Shown one piece after another: positions 23,049 to 29,885 of a stretch of 34,992 nt of DNA (the first letter of the stretch is position 1; each line of letters opens with the position of its first letter). The translations under genes were made by a program, and so were the position numbers. This DNA is from JAUUSJ01 sp051880475 (lineage in GTDB: Bacteria > Bacillota > Clostridia > Lachnospirales > Lachnospiraceae), in the NCBI GenBank assembly GCA_051880475.1, contig JBJEOA010000052.1, forward strand, positions 1 to 34,992, written 5' to 3'. The notes beneath the pieces were generated by a model. The model made no database searches, had not been told where the DNA came from, and worked only from the letters and a program-made list of their open reading frames with translations.

Positions 23049-23600
23049 TCAATCTAATACTAAAACTTTTCCTAACATCGCATCCTTTTTTATATTTCCT
23101 ATATTTGCAAATCTAGAATCTTGGCTGAAATTACAATTGTCTCCCAAGACAAAGTATTCATTTTGCCTTAGTCTCACAGGCTCTATCTCCACTCCCGCTT
23201 GTAAAATTATATCGTTTATATAAGGACTATTTACCTCTTTTTCATTAATATATAATTTCCCATCTTTAATCTGAATTGTCTCTCCTGGCATTCCGACAAT
23301 ACGACTTATCGTATAATGTGGATTTTTACTTGAATTTTCTACATTTGAAACATTCGTATTAAATACAATAATATCATTTCTGTTTGGATTTTTAAAGTGA
23401 TAAGAAATTTTATTTATAAAGACGATATCTCCTTGCTTACAAGTAGGAGCCATAGAATCTCCTCTCACTATCATTGCATTTCCTAAAATCTGAGTGATGA
23501 AAAAAGCAAGGATAATACTTACAATCATCGGAAAAAGCCACTGGAAATATTCCTGTAATCGAATTGTTTTTCTTCTTGTTTTAATAGGTTTTGGACTCAT
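23049..23600 (-). CDS. Divergent signal peptidase I homologue lacking the catalytic lysine
   Basis: The 183-residue product has the S26 signal peptidase layout. A basic N-terminus is followed by a membrane helix (LFPMIVSIILAFFITQILG, about 22-40), the nucleophile Ser49 in VRGDSMAPT, NRNDIIVF and a box E GDNCNFSQDSRFANIG. In box D, where signal peptidases have (Y/F)IKRVIG, it reads YTISRIVGMPGE, so Ser99 replaces the general-base Lys. The usual GDNR also reads GDNC. The start follows AAGGAGGG. It is 19 nt upstream of rbgA, with the normal signal peptidase just beyond. It may be inactive, regulatory, or use another base. Confidence 0.85.
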   Translation of the reverse strand: MSPKPIKTRRKTIRLQEYFQWLFPMIVSIILAFFITQILGNAMIVRGDSMAPTCKQGDIVFINKISYHFKNPNRNDIIVFNTNVSNVENSSKNPHYTISRIVGMPGETIQIKDGKLYINEKEVNSPYINDIILQAGVEIEPVRLRQNEYFVLGDNCNFSQDSRFANIGNIKKDAMLGKVLVLD

Positions 23601-23633
23601 TTTTATCCCTCCTTGACAGGGACTTTTATAGTA

Positions 23634-23699
23634 AAAAATGTTTCAAAAGTCTTGGTCTTGCAATGTTTATGCATTTCCTCTCACTCTTGAAACATTTTT
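23634..23699 (-). terminator. Candidate terminator hairpin of the ylxM-rplS operon
   Basis: AAAAATGTTTCAAAAGT (23634-23650) pairs with ACTCTTGAAACATTTTT (23683-23699) with one mismatch; the loop is 32 nt. On the minus strand the stem is followed by TTTTTTAC-like sequence. It lies downstream of rplS, but the assembly gap at 23719-23818 separates them. Part of it is repeated on the other side of the gap. Confidence 0.55.
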
Positions 23700-23873
23700 A
23701 AGAAGTCTCCTAATAGTTNNNNNNNNNNNNNNNNNNNNNNNNNNNNNNNNNNNNNNNNNNNNNNNNNNNNNNNNNNNNNNNNNNNNNNNNNNNNNNNNNN
23801 NNNNNNNNNNNNNNNNNNTGTTTATGCATTTCCTCTCACTCTTGAAACATTTTTAAGAAGTCTCCTAATAGTT
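23664..23873. other. 100-N assembly gap flanked by identical 55-bp sequences
   Basis: Positions 23719-23818 are N. The 55 bases before the gap (23664-23718, starting TGTTTATGCATTTCCTCTCA) are identical to the 55 bases after it (23819-23873). The simplest reading is two contig ends that overlap and were scaffolded without merging, so only one copy may exist. A true tandem repeat that broke the assembly is the alternative. Any open frame through the Ns is meaningless. Confidence 0.95.
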
Positions 23874-23889
23874 TAAAATACTCTTACTA

Positions 23890-24237
23890 TTATTTGATTA
23901 ATTCTTTTACTTTTGCTTTCTTACCAACTCTCTGACGTAAGTAGTTCAATTTAGCTCTTCTTACTTTACCTCTTCTAATTACTTCGATTTTCTCGATAAT
24001 TGGAGAGTGTAATGGCCATGTCTTTTCTACACCTACACCTGAGGATTGTTTTCTAACAGTAAAAGTCTCACGAATTCCACCGTTCTGTCTCTTTAAAACA
24101 GTTCCCTCGAATACCTGGATTCTCTCACGGTTTCCCTCTTTTACTTTTGCATGTACTCTTACTGTATCACCCACTCTAAATGGTGTGATTTCTGCCTTTA
24201 ACTGAGCATTTTCGATATCTTTAATAATATTGTTCAT
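23890..24237 (-). CDS. rplS: 50S ribosomal protein L19
   Basis: The 115-residue protein of the large subunit lies at the 30S/50S interface. RVGDTVRVHAKVKEGNRERI, QVFEGTVLKRQNGGIRETFT, RKQSSGVGVEKTWPLHSP and RRGKVRRAKLNYLRQRVGK are all conserved in L19. The start follows AAAAGGAGGT. A good promoter and a leader of about 180 nt separate it from trmD, so it can be made independently of the upstream operon, as befits a ribosomal protein needed in higher amount than TrmD. Confidence 0.98.
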   Translation of the reverse strand: MNNIIKDIENAQLKAEITPFRVGDTVRVHAKVKEGNRERIQVFEGTVLKRQNGGIRETFTVRKQSSGVGVEKTWPLHSPIIEKIEVIRRGKVRRAKLNYLRQRVGKKAKVKELIK

Positions 24238-24421
24238 TTGTGTGACCTCCTTTTAATTTAGATGTTCTTAATACTACTTTTTTTCTAGCTTTTGCTGGTT
24301 TTATTTTCAACTGTCATCCGATAAATTTTTGATAACTTTATTAAGTGCGATTCGCCTCATATCTCATAGACTGAACTTTTTGCACCTTCTCGTAACAGAG
24401 GACCATCTAGCTATTCACAAC
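24238..24421 (-). promoter_or_regulatory. Long 5' leader of rplS
   Basis: About 184 nt are transcribed before the rplS ATG if the promoter at 24428-24456 is used. The leader contains GTGC and GCAC segments enclosing a GC-richer block (around 24335-24390) and the small hairpin CAGC-AAAA-GCTAG. L19 leaders with autoregulatory structure are known in Firmicutes, but this leader was not matched to that model. Confidence 0.4.
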
Positions 24422-24427
24422 TATCAC

Positions 24428-24456
24428 ATCATATCATATTTTTTTTGTCATTTCAA
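24428..24456 (-). promoter_or_regulatory. rplS promoter
   Basis: On the minus strand TTGAAA (24451-24456) and TATGAT (24428-24433) are 17 bp apart, with TGA before the -10. It lies just after the trmD stop codon. Confidence 0.75.
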
Positions 24457-24464
24457 TGACTTTT

Positions 24465-25202
24465 TTAATTTTTTTCATAATCGTCTCGATATTTTTTCTT
24501 TTCTTCCTCTGTAAGCTCCGCTTTTTTCAATAAATCTGGTCGATATTTCTTCGTTCTCTCGATTGATTTTTCTCGTCTCCATTTTTCAATATTGGCATGA
24601 TGACCTGAGAGTAAAATTGCTGGAACTTCTTTTTCATGGAAGATTGCTGGTCTTGTATACTGTGGATATTCAAGAAGATTCCCCTCATGGGATTCCATCT
24701 CCTTTGATGAGTCATTTGTCAAAACACCTGGAACCATTCTAGATATGGCGTCCATCATAACCATGGCGGGAAGCTCCCCTCCTGTTAGCACATAATCCCC
24801 AATCGACACAGGATCTGTCACTATCTCCTCTAAAATCCTCTCATCGACTCCCTCATAATGTCCACAAAGAAAAATTAAGTCTTCCTCTTTTGCAAATTCT
24901 TTCGCCATTGTTTGGTTGAATACATTTCCCCAAGGAGTGAGATAAATTACTCGAGGTTTCTTTCCAATTTTCTTCGTCAAATCCTCATAGGCAAGAGAAA
25001 TCGGCTCTGCCTGCATTACCATACCAGCTCCTCCACCGTAAGGATAATCATCCACTCTCTTATGTTTATCTTTTGAGTACTGTCTAATATCAATCGGCTC
25101 TATTTTGAGTAAATTATTTTCTATCGCTCTTCCGATAATGCTTGTATTCATTCCCTGCTCAATCATTTCTGGAAATAAAGTTAAAACATAAAAATTCATC
25201 AT
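24465..25202 (-). CDS. trmD: tRNA (guanine-37-N1)-methyltransferase TrmD
   Basis: The 245-residue SPOUT enzyme makes m1G37 in tRNAs reading CUN, CCN and CGG codons, preventing frameshifts. NFYVLTLFPEMI, DIRQYSKDKHKRVDDYPYGG, GGGAGMVMQAEP, LCGHYEGVDERI and the trefoil-knot SAM site SIGDYVLTGGELPAMVMMDA are all typical. The C-terminal helical domain follows, including EYPQYTRP. The start overlaps the rimM stop (ATGATGA); the second ATG, three bases on, is equally possible. Translational coupling to rimM is the usual arrangement. Confidence 0.98.
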   Translation of the reverse strand: MMNFYVLTLFPEMIEQGMNTSIIGRAIENNLLKIEPIDIRQYSKDKHKRVDDYPYGGGAGMVMQAEPISLAYEDLTKKIGKKPRVIYLTPWGNVFNQTMAKEFAKEEDLIFLCGHYEGVDERILEEIVTDPVSIGDYVLTGGELPAMVMMDAISRMVPGVLTNDSSKEMESHEGNLLEYPQYTRPAIFHEKEVPAILLSGHHANIEKWRREKSIERTKKYRPDLLKKAELTEEEKKKYRDDYEKN

Positions 25203-25711
25203 TCACCCATCAATCCTTTCATAAGGTGAATAATCATCTCTCCTGCCTCCATATCGACATCTAAGATACATTCCTTCACTGCTGGAATTAATACTTCGCC
25301 TCCCTGTGGAAGCTCCACCTCATATACATCATTTGCTCCTGTCGCAATTACATTTTTTAAGGTTCCAAGCTCAACTCCCGCCTCTGTTATAATCTTCATT
25401 CCAATCAAATCTGCTATAAAATACTCATCTTCCTCAAGTGCAACTGCGTTTTCTCTCGTCACATAAAGAGGGGCTTTTTTGTATCTTTCTATCTCATTAA
25501 TATCATGGAACTCTTTGAATTTTAAAATAACAAATTGTTTAAAAAAACGACAATTTTCTACATGGAGTAATTTTTTTTCTCCTTTGCTCTCTAAAATAAC
25601 TTCGTCAAGCTCATAAAAACGATTCACATCGTCTGTCGTTGGAAAGACTTTTACTTCCCCCTTTAATCCATGTGTTGTTGTAATTACACCAATCTGTAAT
25701 AAATCTTGCAT
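25199..25711 (-). CDS. rimM: Ribosome maturation factor RimM
   Basis: The 170-residue factor assists assembly of the 30S head and binds S19. LLQIGVITTTHGLKGEVKVF (residues 4-23) is the diagnostic N-terminal RimM motif. The PRC-barrel domain occupies about 95-170 (DEYFIADLIGMKIITEAGVE, GANDVYEVEL, LIPAVKECI). The start follows ATAGGAGAT. It is separated from khpA by 188 nt of structured spacer, unusually long for this operon, and overlaps trmD. Confidence 0.97.
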   Translation of the reverse strand: MQDLLQIGVITTTHGLKGEVKVFPTTDDVNRFYELDEVILESKGEKKLLHVENCRFFKQFVILKFKEFHDINEIERYKKAPLYVTRENAVALEEDEYFIADLIGMKIITEAGVELGTLKNVIATGANDVYEVELPQGGEVLIPAVKECILDVDMEAGEMIIHLMKGLMGE

Positions 25712-25735
25712 TTTTATCTCCTATTATTTTATTGC

Positions 25736-25857
25736 GAGAGCCTCTGTTAAACAGACGCATCAAGGATTGTTTGGAAGCCTTGCTATCGTTGTAAAAAGAA
25801 AAACAATCTTTGATGCTGTATGCTCAAAAAAGCAGAGCATATAGCAAACAGCCTCTC
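25736..25857 (-). repeat. Nested hairpin element C between khpA and rimM
   Basis: GCATCAAGGATTGTTT (25757-25772) pairs with AAACAATCTTTGATGC (25801-25816), 15 of 16 positions. Outer GAGAG ... CTGTT and AACAG ... CTCTC segments also pair, and TATGCTC (25819-25825) pairs with GAGCATA (25835-25841). The loop contains GCTATCGTTGT, faintly like the ends of elements A and B, but the similarity is too weak to assign C to that family. It is transcribed within the operon. Confidence 0.6.
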
Positions 25858-25863
25858 ATAAAT

Positions 25864-25897
25864 GAAAGGGATGCCATTTTCCAATGACATCCCCTCT
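25864..25897 (-). terminator. Weak terminator-like hairpin after khpA
   Basis: GGGATGCCAT (25868-25877) pairs with ATGACATCCC (25884-25893) with one mismatch around a 6-nt loop, followed on the minus strand by TTTCATTT. It lies a few bases after the khpA stop and may reduce read-through into rimM-trmD. Confidence 0.55.
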
Positions 25898-25899
25898 CT

Positions 25900-26130
25900 T
25901 TACTGGATAATCTCCAAAACTACTTTCTTCTCACCTCTTGAAGCAGCTGCCTTTACGACAGTGCGAAATGCCTTTGCAATTCTTCCCTGCTTACCAATCA
26001 CTTTGCCCATATCATCTGGAGCTACGTGGAGCTCTAATAAAATGGCGTGATCTGTCTCTTTTTCTGTCACAAGAACCTGCTCTGGGTGGTCTACTAAAGA
26101 AATAGCAATTACTTCTACTAGTTCTTTCAT
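25900..26130 (-). CDS. khpA: KH-domain RNA-binding protein KhpA
   Basis: A 76-residue single KH domain protein. It has the GxxG loop in IGKQGRIAKAFRTVVKAA (about 46-63), preceded by ILLELHVAPDDMGKV. KhpA usually pairs with KhpB/Jag and acts in post-transcriptional control of cell division and envelope genes. Its place between rpsP and rimM is standard in Firmicutes. It begins 31 nt after rpsP. Confidence 0.95.
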   Translation of the reverse strand: MKELVEVIAISLVDHPEQVLVTEKETDHAILLELHVAPDDMGKVIGKQGRIAKAFRTVVKAAASRGEKKVVLEIIQ

Positions 26131-26161
26131 AATCTTTTCCCTCCGTGAGTGGAAACAAAAT

Positions 26162-26407
26162 TTATTTCTCGATACCTGCAGCTTTTAATAATTTAGCAAC
26201 TGTATCTGTTGGCTGAGCACCATTTGCTAACCATTTCTTTGCAGCTTCCTCATTGAATTTGATTAAGCTAGGATCCTGATTTGGATCATAAATACCAACT
26301 TCATCGATAAATCTTCCATCTCTTGGAGCTCTTGCATCTGCTACTACGACTCTATAAAAAGGAGCCTTTTTCTGTCCCATTCTTTTTAATCTCATTTTTA
26401 CTGCCAT
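26162..26407 (-). CDS. rpsP: 30S ribosomal protein S16
   Basis: The 81-residue protein is needed for 30S assembly. AVKMRLKRMGQKKAPFYRVV (residues 2-21), DARAPRDGRFIDEVGIYDP and AAKKWLANGAQPTDTVAKLL are conserved S16 motifs. The start follows an AAGAGGTG ribosome site. It lies 126 nt after ffh, within the same operon. Confidence 0.98.
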   Translation of the reverse strand: MAVKMRLKRMGQKKAPFYRVVVADARAPRDGRFIDEVGIYDPNQDPSLIKFNEEAAKKWLANGAQPTDTVAKLLKAAGIEK

Positions 26408-26533
26408 GATTTTACACCTCTTACTTTATTATTGTTTATTAATTGATTTCATTTATCATGTCTATCCAAGTTTTTTATATCATCCACCAAAAGAGCTGGA
26501 TTTTTGCATTTTCTTGAAAAATAGACATATCAG

Positions 26534-27883
26534 TTAAAAAGGAAGTTTAAAGCCGCCTAGGCCGCCTCCCCTTTTAGCACCTTTTCCCATCATTCCAGAC
26601 ATCTGCTTCATTGCCTTTCTCGCCTGTTCAAACTGTTTGCAGAGCTTATTAACCTCTGAGATATCAACTCCCGCTCCCTTTGCAATTCTCTTTTTTCTTG
26701 AAGGGTTCAAAATAGAAGGATTTGATCTCTCCTGCGGTGTCATGGAATAGATAATAGACTCAATTCGGTCAAATGCACTGTCATCTATCTGCACATTTTT
26801 TAATTGACTGCCCACACCAGGAATCATAGATAAAATATCTGCGATACCACCCATCTTCTTTACTTGGGCCATCTGGTCTAACCAATCATCAAATCCGAAC
26901 TCAGCTTTCTTAATTTTCTTTTCTAACTCTCTCGCCTTCTCCTCATCCACAGTGTTTTGCGCCTTCTCAATCAGAGTAAGCACATCACCCATGCCAAGAA
27001 TTCGGCTTGTCATACGGTCTGGATAAAATTGCTGTAAATCCTCTAGCTTCTCACCCATACCAATATATAAAATAGGTTTTCCCGTCACTGCTCGAATAGA
27101 GAGTGCGGCACCACCTCTGGTATCACCATCCAATTTTGTCAAAATGACTCCGTCGATTCCAACTTTTTCCTGGAACATATTTGCCACATTAACTGCGTCT
27201 TGTCCAGTCATCGCATCAACAATTAAAATTGTCTGTGTTACATCCACATTGGACTTGATATTGACAAGCTCGTCCATCATATCTTCATCTACATGAAGTC
27301 GACCAGCTGTATCCAAAATGACTAAATTAAATCCGTTCGCCTTCGCATGCTCTATTGATGCCTTTGCGATATCTACTGGATTTTTCTTATCTCCCATCGT
27401 AAAGACAGGAACATTTACCTTATTACCGTTAATCTGCAACTGCTTAATCGCCGCTGGACGATATACGTCACAGGCAACAAGGAGGGGATTTCTTCCCTTT
27501 TTCTTCATCTTAGCCGCAATCTTAGCTGTTGTTGTTGTCTTACCAGCTCCCTGAAGACCGGCCATCAAAATAACCGTTATCTCTGACGCGGGTTTTAATG
27601 AAATCTCTGTCATATCAGATCCCATAAGCGTCTCCATCTCTTCTTTTACGATTTTGATAACCATCTGTCCTGGATTTAATCCGTTTAATACATCTTGTCC
27701 GATTGCTCTTTCTGTAACGGTTTTAATAAACTGCTTTACAACTTTAAAATTAACATCCGCCTCTAGAAGTGCTCTTTTTACCTCTTTCATCGCCTCTTTG
27801 ACGTCTGCCTCAGTCAAACGGCCTTTGCTTCGAAGATTTTTAAAAATATTTTGCAGTTTATCTGATAAACTCTCGAATGCCAT
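26534..27883 (-). CDS. ffh: Signal recognition particle protein Ffh
   Basis: The 449-residue GTPase binds 4.5S/SRP RNA and signal peptides and targets ribosomes to the membrane. An N domain (about 1-90) precedes the G domain with GLQGAGKTTTTAKIA (about 107-121), DTAGRLHVDEDMM, TKLDGDTRGGAAL and GMGEKLEDLQQF. A methionine-rich M domain (about 300-449) ends KRGGGLGGFKLPF. ATG at 27883 is chosen because AGGAGG lies 7 nt before it. It directly follows ylxM, as in most Firmicutes. Confidence 0.98.
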   Translation of the reverse strand: MAFESLSDKLQNIFKNLRSKGRLTEADVKEAMKEVKRALLEADVNFKVVKQFIKTVTERAIGQDVLNGLNPGQMVIKIVKEEMETLMGSDMTEISLKPASEITVILMAGLQGAGKTTTTAKIAAKMKKKGRNPLLVACDVYRPAAIKQLQINGNKVNVPVFTMGDKKNPVDIAKASIEHAKANGFNLVILDTAGRLHVDEDMMDELVNIKSNVDVTQTILIVDAMTGQDAVNVANMFQEKVGIDGVILTKLDGDTRGGAALSIRAVTGKPILYIGMGEKLEDLQQFYPDRMTSRILGMGDVLTLIEKAQNTVDEEKARELEKKIKKAEFGFDDWLDQMAQVKKMGGIADILSMIPGVGSQLKNVQIDDSAFDRIESIIYSMTPQERSNPSILNPSRKKRIAKGAGVDISEVNKLCKQFEQARKAMKQMSGMMGKGAKRGGGLGGFKLPF

Positions 27884-27900
27884 GCCCAATCCTCCTTTCC

Positions 27901-28257
27901 TCAAAATTCCTCTAAAATGGAATGAGATACTTTTTCGATTTCTTCTACCTTTTGTCTAATCTCTCGCTCATCTTCCGTCGTTAAAATACTTGAAGCTAGA
28001 TAGTTTATCTTCTCTACCATCTCTTTCGTCTTCAAAAATTTCTCCAATAAATGTAGCTTTTCTTCGTATCCATATAAGATACGGTCACACCGTTTTACTA
28101 CATCATGAACACCTTGACGGCTAATGCCAGAAATCGATGCAATCTCGCTGGTGGATAAATCATTTAATATATGTTCTTCGTAAATTTTCTTCTGATGTTC
28201 TGTCAACAGCTCACCATAAAAATCATATAACAATGCTTGTTCTACTATCTTTTCCAT
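27901..28257 (-). CDS. ylxM: YlxM family SRP-associated helix-turn-helix protein
   Basis: The 118-residue product matches YlxM (UPF0122), a sigma-70-region-4-like helix-turn-helix protein that modulates SRP GTPase activity in some Gram-positives. LLYDFYGELLTEHQKKIYEE and DLSTSEIASISGISRQGVHD (HTH, about 32-52) are diagnostic, and a coiled C-terminal half follows. ATG at 28257 is chosen because it has GAGAGGATGG upstream and gives the usual family length. The stop is 17 nt before the ffh start. It is the first gene of the SRP/ribosome operon. Confidence 0.95.
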   Translation of the reverse strand: MEKIVEQALLYDFYGELLTEHQKKIYEEHILNDLSTSEIASISGISRQGVHDVVKRCDRILYGYEEKLHLLEKFLKTKEMVEKINYLASSILTTEDEREIRQKVEEIEKVSHSILEEF

Positions 28258-28347
28258 AAGCCATCCTCTCAAACAATCAGTTTTACTCTCCCACAGCGAA
28301 TGAAGTGGGCTTTTCTTTTTCAGCACGTAAAGGTTTCCGCCTTTACA
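28258..28347 (-). promoter_or_regulatory. ylxM leader with two hairpins
   Basis: The 90-nt leader contains GTAAAGG-CGGAAA-CCTTTAC and, nearer the gene, CCCAC paired with GTGGG around an 11-nt loop. Neither hairpin is followed by a T tract. They could affect RNA stability or translation of the operon. Confidence 0.4.
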
Positions 28348-28354
28348 AGTGACT

Positions 28355-28383
28355 ATTATAGCGAAGTTTTCTATCGCTGTCAA
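28355..28383 (-). promoter_or_regulatory. Perfect consensus promoter of the ylxM-ffh-rpsP operon
   Basis: On the minus strand TTGACA (28378-28383) and TATAAT (28355-28360), both exact consensus, are separated by 17 bp. Strong constitutive expression is expected, fitting an SRP and ribosomal protein operon. Confidence 0.92.
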
Positions 28384-28414
28384 GTATTTTTTCTTGACAT
28401 ATCATAAATCTATT

Positions 28415-29626
28415 CTATATATCAAAAGGTTCTAAGCTTCTGTCCAAAATTCCCTTAAGATATGCGATAAGCACTCCATAATTTACAATCGGGATTCCCG
28501 CCTGACTTGCCATCTTAATACGACTTTTCATTTCTTTTTCATTCAGCATACAAGCCCCACAGTGCACAATAAGCTTATATTGTTTCAAGTCCTCTGGAAA
28601 ATGAGCTCCACTGCTCGTCTCAAAAATCAAATCTTTTTTCGTATATTTTCGAATCCAATTTGGGAGTTTTTGTGTTCCGATATCACCGCATTGTCTGTGG
28701 TGAGTACAACCCTCAGACATTAAAATTTTATCTCCATCTTCTAATGTCTCAATTGCTTTTGCACCTTTTACAAGCTCCTCTAGCTCTCCCTTATATCTGG
28801 CAAATAAAATAGAAAATGAAGTTAGACGAATATCATCAGGCGTATCTTTTGCGACCTTCTCAAAAGCCTGAGAATCTGTGATAACCATAGATGGCTTTGT
28901 GCCAAGTTTCTTTAATGTATCCCTTAGTTCCGTCTCCTTTACCACGATTGAAATCGCATTGGCATCTAAAATATCTCGAATAGTCTGCTGCTGTGGCAAA
29001 ATCAATCTTCCCTTCGGTGCAGCCTTATCGATTGGCACAACAAGCACAACAAAATCTCCCGGCTCAATCAAATCTCTAACAATCACCCTTTCTTCTCTCT
29101 CCTCTTTCATAACATAGGAGGCGAGCTTTTCTTTTAACTCATCTATCCCTATTTTTTTCAAAGCTGAAATTACGATAAATGGAATTTCTTGCTTTCTTTT
29201 TTGATTTATCTCCTCTATTTTTTCTTTTTCCAATAAGTCAGACTTATTTAAAACTAAAATCGTCGGAATTTTTTCCTTTTCTAAATGTTCAAGAAGTTCC
29301 TCCTCCACTCTCGTAAGTCCCTCCTCGCCGTCTAAAATAATCATCGCCACATTTGTTTTTCGAAGTACTTCCATTGTTTTTTTCACACGAAGTTCTCCAA
29401 GTTCTCCCGTATCATCTAGCCCTGGAGTATCAATCAACACAACTGGTCCAATCGGCAAAATTTCCATCGCCTTATAAACAGGGTCCGTCGTCGTTCCCTT
29501 TACATCAGAAACAATCGCTAATTCTTGATTTGTCATTGCATTAATTACACTAGATTTTCCAGCATTTCTTCTTCCAAATAGGGCTATATGAAGCCTCTCT
29601 GATCTTGGTGTATCGTTCATACTCAT
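28415..29626 (-). CDS. hydF: [FeFe] hydrogenase H-cluster maturation GTPase HydF
   Basis: The 403-residue scaffold protein assembles the 2Fe subcluster delivered by HydE and HydG onto [FeFe] hydrogenase. The N-terminal GTPase domain has GRRNAGKSSVINA (about 18-30), the DTPG motif and NKSD. A dimerisation domain follows, then the Fe-S domain with EGCTHHRQCGDIG and the HCGACM ligands near residue 355. ATG at 29626 is chosen because GAGGT lies about 8 nt upstream and the conserved domain starts soon after. It implies a hydrogen-metabolising anaerobe. The partner genes hydE and hydG are not in this window. Confidence 0.95.
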   Translation of the reverse strand: MSMNDTPRSERLHIALFGRRNAGKSSVINAMTNQELAIVSDVKGTTTDPVYKAMEILPIGPVVLIDTPGLDDTGELGELRVKKTMEVLRKTNVAMIILDGEEGLTRVEEELLEHLEKEKIPTILVLNKSDLLEKEKIEEINQKRKQEIPFIVISALKKIGIDELKEKLASYVMKEEREERVIVRDLIEPGDFVVLVVPIDKAAPKGRLILPQQQTIRDILDANAISIVVKETELRDTLKKLGTKPSMVITDSQAFEKVAKDTPDDIRLTSFSILFARYKGELEELVKGAKAIETLEDGDKILMSEGCTHHRQCGDIGTQKLPNWIRKYTKKDLIFETSSGAHFPEDLKQYKLIVHCGACMLNEKEMKSRIKMASQAGIPIVNYGVLIAYLKGILDRSLEPFDI

Positions 29627-29723
29627 AATTTTTACCTCTTTTCCTTTATTATTTACTTCATATTTTTTTAATGAAATAGGCATTTTTCTTATTTTTACTT
29701 TTTTTATTTAAAGCGTTAATGTG

Positions 29724-29751
29724 TTGACAAAAATTTTTTTTCTGTTACACT
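29724..29751 (+). promoter_or_regulatory. Promoter of the aroE/ydiB-like gene
   Basis: A perfect TTGACA (29724-29729) and TACACT (29746-29751) are 16 bp apart, with TGT before the -10. The leader of about 125 nt includes a hairpin TCGCA ... TGCGA near 29770-29788. Confidence 0.65.
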
Positions 29752-29885
29752 ATATATAGTATTGATTCCATCGCATTAGAGACTGCGATAAATAAAAATA
29801 CAAATAATTGTTCTTTGCTCCTCTGCTTTGTGGAACTTTTATTGTATAGTTATAGTATATCATAATTTAGAAAGGAATGAACAAA

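Noticed and set aside
23638..23856. Open frame running through the N gap
   Set aside because: The frame exists only because Ns are not read as stops; flanking sequence is a duplicated contig end.
25736..25857. Hairpin C as a third copy of the A/B element family
   Set aside because: Only GCTATCGTTGT resembles the core ends; the rest does not align, and the terminal CACAAAC/GTTTGTG pair is missing.
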